Shown: positions 59,348 through 64,000 of the stretch, one piece after another
How the letters are laid out: every line of letters starts with the position of its first letter
Numbering within the stretch: the first letter of the stretch is position 1
Assembly (NCBI GenBank): GCA_963854835.1
Contig: OY978526.1
Span: forward strand, 75,860,418-75,924,417
Reading direction: 5' to 3'
Source: Megamerina dolium
Lineage: Eukaryota > Arthropoda > Insecta > Diptera > Megamerinidae
Length of the DNA stretch: 64,000 nt
Notes under the pieces: model-generated
What the model was told of the DNA's origin: nothing
Database searches by the model: none
Seen by the model: the letters and a program-made list of their open reading frames with translations, nothing else
Program-made: the position numbers and the translations under genes

Positions 59348-60673
59348 TTATTGCATAAAATAATCCGGATGCTCCGAGTCTTTTTCAAATCGTTTCGCTT
59401 CTTCGTGCATACTTTCTTTGATTTTGAGAATAGCTGCTGATTCGGTTTGATCGTTTTCGCCGGGGCCACCAAAGCCGCCCAGGTTGTAATCGCCCATGCC
59501 GCTGCCGGAATCCTCACGTGGCGTGCCGGGTCCACCATTGGCGGGTGAGTTTTTCATACCATCAAGACCGGTGCCATCACCGCCGGCACCATTAAGTACA
59601 GGACCCATCGAGTTTGGACCGCCACCCATAGGACCCATGCCGCCAGGCCCACCACCACCTCCATCCGGGCCACCTCCCATTGGAAATTCTGGTTTCATTA
59701 ACGAGTACATATTATCGCCTGGGCCACCGGGACCACTTTGTGTGTTATCTTGCGGCGATGGCATAATCGGCGTTCCAGGACCCGGCGGACCATTCGAACC
59801 GGGACCCGGCCCATAGTTGCCAGGTGAAGATGATGAATATGCATTCATTGGCGCCGTTGCATTCGGTTGCCATTGCGGTGGTCGACCGCCAGCACCCATA
59901 CCCATACCGGGCGGCATACCACCCGGTCCCGGTGCTGGACCTCGCATACCACCCGGCCCGCCATAGCCCATGGGGCCCATGCCTCCAGGTCCACGTGGTG
60001 GATTCATGCGCGGATTCATCGGACCCATTCCACCTGGCCGCGTTGGATCCATACTATTCGGCATCATTGGCTGGCCGGGCGGACCATTAAATTCATTACC
60101 CATACCTTGCATACGTACACCGGGTCGTGGACCGCCCGGATATCGGGGTCCACCCATGAACGGTGGCTGTCCGGGCATCATTTGTGAGGGTGGCGGCTGC
60201 GGACTGGACGCATGTGTCGGCGGTGAAGGTCGCATTGTTGAATTTGGGAAAAAATTCGGACCCATTGGTCCACCTGGTCCCATCGGACCATCGCCGCCTG
60301 GGGGCATTTGTCCCAAGGGACTTGGTGCCGGACCGCCGGCATTGTGTGGACCTCCTGGTCCAATACCATTCACACCATATCCCGAACTGACGAAACCGTA
60401 ATCGTGGAACGCTTTCGCCTCTGACGAATGATCGCATTGATCACGTCGTTCTGGTGCTGCGCAGTATAGATCCCAAAATACGCACCACCACGTATGTAAA
60501 AATCCAGGTGGTTCGCCGAGTGTGATGTTTTTCTCCCATCGTATTTCGGATAGAAAGGTTTGTGCCGCTTTTTGAGCGCCAACGTGTAATAGATATTCAT
60601 AAACATACAATGCCAATTTTTCACGTGCCTGTGCATCGGACGGCACTGACGAGGCCTTCGATTTGCCATACAT
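59348..60673 (-). CDS. Ssdp: Ssdp, single-stranded DNA-binding protein (SSBP family) co-regulator of Chip/LDB1
   Basis: The protein is 441 aa in one uninterrupted exon. The N-terminal LUFS/LisH region (about residues 14-95, [20 protein letters not shown].. through [21 protein letters not shown]) mediates tetramerisation and binding to Chip/LDB1 in LIM-homeodomain and Wnt enhanceosome complexes in the nucleus. Residues ~100-390 are Pro/Gly/Met-rich ([33 protein letters not shown]). The conserved C-terminus is [18 protein letters not shown] through [20 protein letters not shown] and ends DYFMQ. The start [15 protein letters not shown] matches the family. The high GC content of this exon against the AT-rich surroundings produces many long shadow frames on both strands. 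The length is nearly that of the Drosophila protein. Confidence 0.97.
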   Translation of the reverse strand: MYGKSKASSVPSDAQAREKLALYVYEYLLHVGAQKAAQTFLSEIRWEKNITLGEPPGFLHTWWCVFWDLYCAAPERRDQCDHSSEAKAFHDYGFVSSGYGVNGIGPGGPHNAGGPAPSPLGQMPPGGDGPMGPGGPMGPNFFPNSTMRPSPPTHASSPQPPPSQMMPGQPPFMGGPRYPGGPRPGVRMQGMGNEFNGPPGQPMMPNSMDPTRPGGMGPMNPRMNPPRGPGGMGPMGYGGPGGMRGPAPGPGGMPPGMGMGAGGRPPQWQPNATAPMNAYSSSSPGNYGPGPGSNGPPGPGTPIMPSPQDNTQSGPGGPGDNMYSLMKPEFPMGGGPDGGGGGPGGMGPMGGGPNSMGPVLNGAGGDGTGLDGMKNSPANGGPGTPREDSGSGMGDYNLGGFGGPGENDQTESAAILKIKESMHEEAKRFEKDSEHPDYFMQ

Positions 60674-62250
60674 TGTGATGCCTATATATTAGTGTGTGTA
60701 TGTGTTTATTTATTTAAATATATGAATTGCTGTTGCAGTGTGTACTTGTGCTCTGCTGCTTGATTGTGGCGTTTGCTGTTGTATGCACTAATAGTTCGTT
60801 ACTTGGTTGGATTACCTAGCCGTCGCTTGCTGTTGATGATGATAATGATGATGATCTTGATTTGAGCAACGAAAAATTCACTGCTGTCGAGTTTTGATGT
60901 TATACTATTCTGTTCTAAACGATTCTACGCTTTTTAATTGCTTATATTATTCACTGTTTGTATTTTTTTTTTAACTGATTTAATTTTTTCTTTTTGTTAG
61001 ATTTGTTCTTTTCGAAAATGTTAGATTTTCTTTTTGTTTTTATTGTTTTGAGGCCACCACAATATTTAATTGGCGCTCGCTGCTGTTATTGTTGTTGTAG
61101 TTGTTATTGCCGCTTTGGAGCTTACGCAGCCGTCGTCGTTCTTTTTTCTATGACTTCCACCAACAATACCAACAACAACAACATTTTTCATCTCCTTTTC
61201 GCGTTTGGGTTTCTTTCGCTGGGTAGGTTTTGAATAATTTTTTTTTCGTATAGTTTCTACACTCACTCACTCACTCACACTGCTGCTGCTGCTGCTACTT
61301 CTGATGATGATAATGATGGTACTGCTGTACTCGTTTTTTCATGAAATTTAATTTTATATTTTTTTCGTATTGCGAATACTTTTACTTCAATTTCTTTTTT
61401 TTTCCTCAATTTGTTCAACAATAAAATTTTTGTTCACATTATTGCCTCTTCTTTTTCGCTCATATTGATGTATTTTGTGCAAATTTAGTTCATGTTCGCC
61501 TCGTTCGTCGATGCTTCTTCGTTTTTTCCCTCTTGCTTTGTTGCTACTTTTTGGTGCTTCTTCTTCCTCTTGCTAGTTTGCTTTAGCTTTGCTTTGTTGT
61601 ACAACCACTTCGCGTTGAATTGTCGTTTTCGTCGTCGTCGTCGTCGTCGTCGTAGACCACGAACTACAAAAACCCCATACACACACATTTCGAAGAGAAG
61701 AAAGACAGAAAAAAGGAGAGACGAAAAAAGAAAAATACATTTAATAAATGCAATATAATGGAAGAATCAATAAGAATGTGAAGCGAATGTGAATAATAGA
61801 ATACAAGGTGAGTGTTAGCACGTAAATCGCTCGCTGGTTTTGATTACGTTTTTATACGTTCTTTGCGCGGCTTTGTATGCAATAAATTGTGCATATAAAT
61901 ATGTAGATAATAGTAATTAAATATGAACAATGCTGTTTTCTGAATGAATTTATGAACCATTTTGCTCTCTGAGCCTTAAATTTGCTTAATTATAATTCTA
62001 AATATGAACGTTTTAGTAGTCTTCTGTGGGTGAATTTATGAGCTTTTTTTTAATATATTATGAACCATAAATTGTCTTATTAAGAAACCCATTTTTGAAA
62101 ATAGTTACACACTTAATTCGTACCCACATTATAAATATTTGCATTCGGAAAAGATTTTGATGAATTTGTATATAAAAAAACATAATGAACACAAAATATT
62201 TTTCATCATATAGTATATATATTAAGACCTCATATATACATAACATATAG
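60674..62250. other. Ssdp upstream region with simple repeats
   Basis: No coding region is supported. Simple repeats include (CACT)n followed by (GCT)n at about 61261-61290, (GTC)n at about 61629-61652, and GTT/GAT triplet clusters near 60835-60860 and 61080-61110. It probably contains the Ssdp 5' UTR and promoter. CAAGGTGAGTGTT near 61804 resembles a plus-strand donor, but no gene goes with it. Confidence 0.45.
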
Positions 62251-62475
62251 TTACGAATCTTTTTGTAGTCAAAGATAGGTATATAAGAAGCGATCAGGAA
62301 TGACAACACAACACGAGTGTTTGTTCTAAGACGTCGTAAGTAACACATAATTATGAATTTTTTGTAGTCAAATGTATGAACGCTTAAAAAATTTTCAAAA
62401 ATAAGAACAGAATATGAGCATTCATTCTAAGGTCTAATAAAAATACATAATTATGAATCTTTTCAGAGTCAAATA
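62251..62475 (+). repeat. Three tandem copies of a ~100-bp unit
   Basis: TTATGAATCTTTTTGTAGTCAAA or a close variant starts at 62251, 62351 and 62451. The intervening sequence (AAGAACA.AATATGAGC.TTCATTCTAAG-like) is related between copies 1 and 2. Confidence 0.7.
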
Positions 62476-62776
62476 CTTTGGACACACAACAAAAAAAAAA
62501 GGAATATAACGTTAACATTTATTAGAAAATCGTTTCCCTTAGCGAGTACACGTAATATCAGTGCTTGTACACGTAATCAACTGCCTATGGTTTTCCCCTA
62601 CTTCTTTCATGTAAGTTTACATAACTACTCACTGAGATTGCCTTACCATGTATAATGACAACCTGGGCATATTGATGACGAAATAATGTCAGAGGTATAA
62701 TATATACTAAACAAATAAAAAAAAAAAACTAAATTACAACAAAGCTCATATAATTTTGTCATACGCATAAAATTCC

Positions 62777-63140
62777 ATCGTACCAAAATAGTAAGAAATC
62801 TACCTTAGTTCACCTTAATAACCAACGCACCTCGGTGTGTATTATTATGAATCTGCGACAGAAAAATATTTAATGAAACAAAATGCTCATAAAAGCTCGT
62901 TATATGCTCGTTTTCATATTCATGGTTCAACTTTTAAGTGAATGAAGGCCAGTACGCAATGAGAAGAAAAGAAAAACTAAATTGTCGGGAAATTGCCCAT
63001 CGTACCAAAATACGATAGTACGAAATCCACCTCAGTTTACCTTAATACCCAATGCACCTCGGTGAGTGTTATTATGAATATGTGACAGAAAAATATTTAA
63101 TGAATAAAATGTTCAAAAAAGCTTGCTTGTTGAATGAAAG
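62777..63140 (+). repeat. Duplicated ~222-bp unit
   Basis: ATCGTACCAAAATA begins at 62777 and 62999. Both are followed by ACC(T)TTAATA, CCAA.GCACCTCGGTG, TATTATGAAT and GACAGAAAAATATTTAATGA in order. A partial head-to-tail duplication. Confidence 0.8.
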
Positions 63141-63624
63141 CCAGAATGTAGTAATAAAAAAAAAAATTGTTAGGAAATTGTAGCAGGTACCATGGCATGG
63201 TATAAATATAAAGGTAGAGCAATAAGGGACTTCTCACGAATGAAGGTGCGAAGGTAATCAAAACAACAACACATATACGGAAAGAAGTAAAGAAGAAGAC
63301 AGCAAACATACGAGTTTGACACTATAAGGAAACAAAGTCTGAAATTATACATCATAGCCAAGAGAAAATTACAGCAATGGTAATATATGTTCCCATATCA
63401 TGCACAGGACATGCCAAAAGTTGTTCAGTTTCAAATCCTCACTATAAATGCGACCTAACATATACTCTGAATTTTATCTTTGCGTTCGTCTCAGCAAGTA
63501 AATATTTATTCATTTTCATTATATGTTTGTCTCTCATCAATTTTTGAGCACAGTGGTGTATAGAGTGAAATGTAAAAAACAAACATGTTATAGCCTAGAC
63601 AGACGGCAGCCTAATTCCGGATTA

Positions 63625-63648
63625 CCGAGTTAATTCGAATTAACTCGG
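63625..63648. repeat. 24-bp perfect palindrome
   Basis: The sequence is its own reverse complement over 24 bases, centred on TTCGAA at 63634-63639, with arms CCGAGTTAA / TTAACTCGG. Related half-words (GAGTTAATTC, CTAATCCG, GGATTA) occur in the next 80 bases, so it may be part of a small inverted-repeat element in 63600-63740. Confidence 0.8.
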
Positions 63649-63789
63649 GCATTAACTGCAGCTAATCCGCATAAACTCTATGAGTTAATTCTCAAAATAA
63701 AAGAGGATTAGGGCAATTTGCTATGGCAACACTGCTGTAAATTGTCTATTGTGAATTTCACTTTATTCCATTTTACAAAATATTAGGTG

Positions 63790-64000
63790 TGTTCGCAAGA
63801 AAATTTTCAACAATTGTTAACAGTTTTCAACATGAAAAGTGTTGGCGAACAAATAAATCCAGCTGTCAATTACGAACGGTGAATGTCAATTTACAAGTTT
63901 CTGATAGTTTTCAGTTCACGTACTTCTTGTAGATTTTCTCATATCGAGATTGATAGACGACAGAAATTGATGGTGATAGTAATGTAAGTGGACAGACCTA
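63790..64000 (+). repeat. Dispersed repeat copy, cut by the window edge
   Basis: Shares an ordered set of words with 50741-50895 (see there), and includes GTGTTCGCAAGAAAATTTTC and GTTGGCGAACAAATAAATCC at its left. The right end is beyond the window. Confidence 0.65.

Noticed and set aside
59106..60437. Several long frames on both strands across Ssdp and its 3' side
   Set aside because: They are shadows produced by the GC-rich Pro/Gly coding sequence and the CAG/AAC triplet tract; none has a recognisable domain.
61485..61758. Overlapping frames with Arg or Phe runs, and a CAAGGTGAGT donor-like site at 61804
   Set aside because: The frames come from a GTC triplet repeat and T-rich sequence; no downstream acceptor or coding exon could be linked to the donor.
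1..64000. CRISPR arrays, bacterial-type operons or an organellar insertion
   Set aside because: No regularly spaced identical short repeats with unique spacers were seen. Genes carry spliceosomal introns, and no rRNA or mitochondrial coding sequence was recognised.

Overview
The window is from the nuclear genome of a higher (cyclorrhaphan) fly, most likely a tephritid fruit fly. The base composition is AT-rich. Genes have short GT-AG introns, and several encoded proteins (tango, slimb, Ssdp, Sf3b5) are close to their Drosophila counterparts without being identical. A nearly complete mariner-superfamily transposon has DD41D spacing, the spacing I recall for the rosa family described from Ceratitis. 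From memory, most of the host genes lie on Drosophila chromosome arm 3R (Muller E), so this looks like a rearranged Muller-E segment. I could not run a search to confirm species or synteny.

Layout. 1-3.3 kb: HMCES (minus) and Sf3b5 (plus) share a 480-bp divergent promoter. 4-6.7 kb: a decayed non-LTR retrotransposon with a 390-codon ORF1, then five ~150-bp tandem repeats. 9.2-11.1 kb: tango (ARNT), uninterrupted. 11.5-15.1 kb: dispersed repeats and a nest in which a TIR element (Harbinger-like) sits in a deleted mariner and itself carries two LINE fragments. 15.1-20.6 kb: AT-rich non-coding DNA. 20.6-28.6 kb: slimb, eight coding exons on the minus strand. 29.5-29.8 kb: a GC-richer foldback repeat. 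31.2-32.9 kb: FAHD1 (plus) and a CCDC115/Vma22 homologue (minus), tail to tail. 36-39 kb: a PAP2 lipid phosphatase (plus) and RBM42 (minus), tail to tail. 41-43.1 kb: MED17. 44-45.5 kb: mariner and LINE relics. 46.2-46.8 kb: an unrecognised two-exon gene. 47.2 kb: tRNA-Gly(TCC). 49-50.3 kb: the DD41D transposon. 50.3-59 kb: AT-rich, repeat-laden DNA with a tRNA-derived SINE. 59.3-60.7 kb: Ssdp (minus), with an in-frame open extension beyond its stop. 60.7-64 kb: Ssdp upstream DNA and more tandem repeats.

The host genes are housekeeping or developmental regulators with no operon-like relationship: DNA-damage shielding (HMCES), splicing (Sf3b5, RBM42), transcription (tango, MED17, Ssdp), ubiquitin ligation (slimb), V-ATPase assembly (CCDC115), oxaloacetate/acylpyruvate metabolism (FAHD1) and lipid phosphate hydrolysis (PAP2). 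Exon joins given below were worked out by eye from splice signals and reading-frame continuity. In every spliced gene the exon lengths sum to a whole number of codons.
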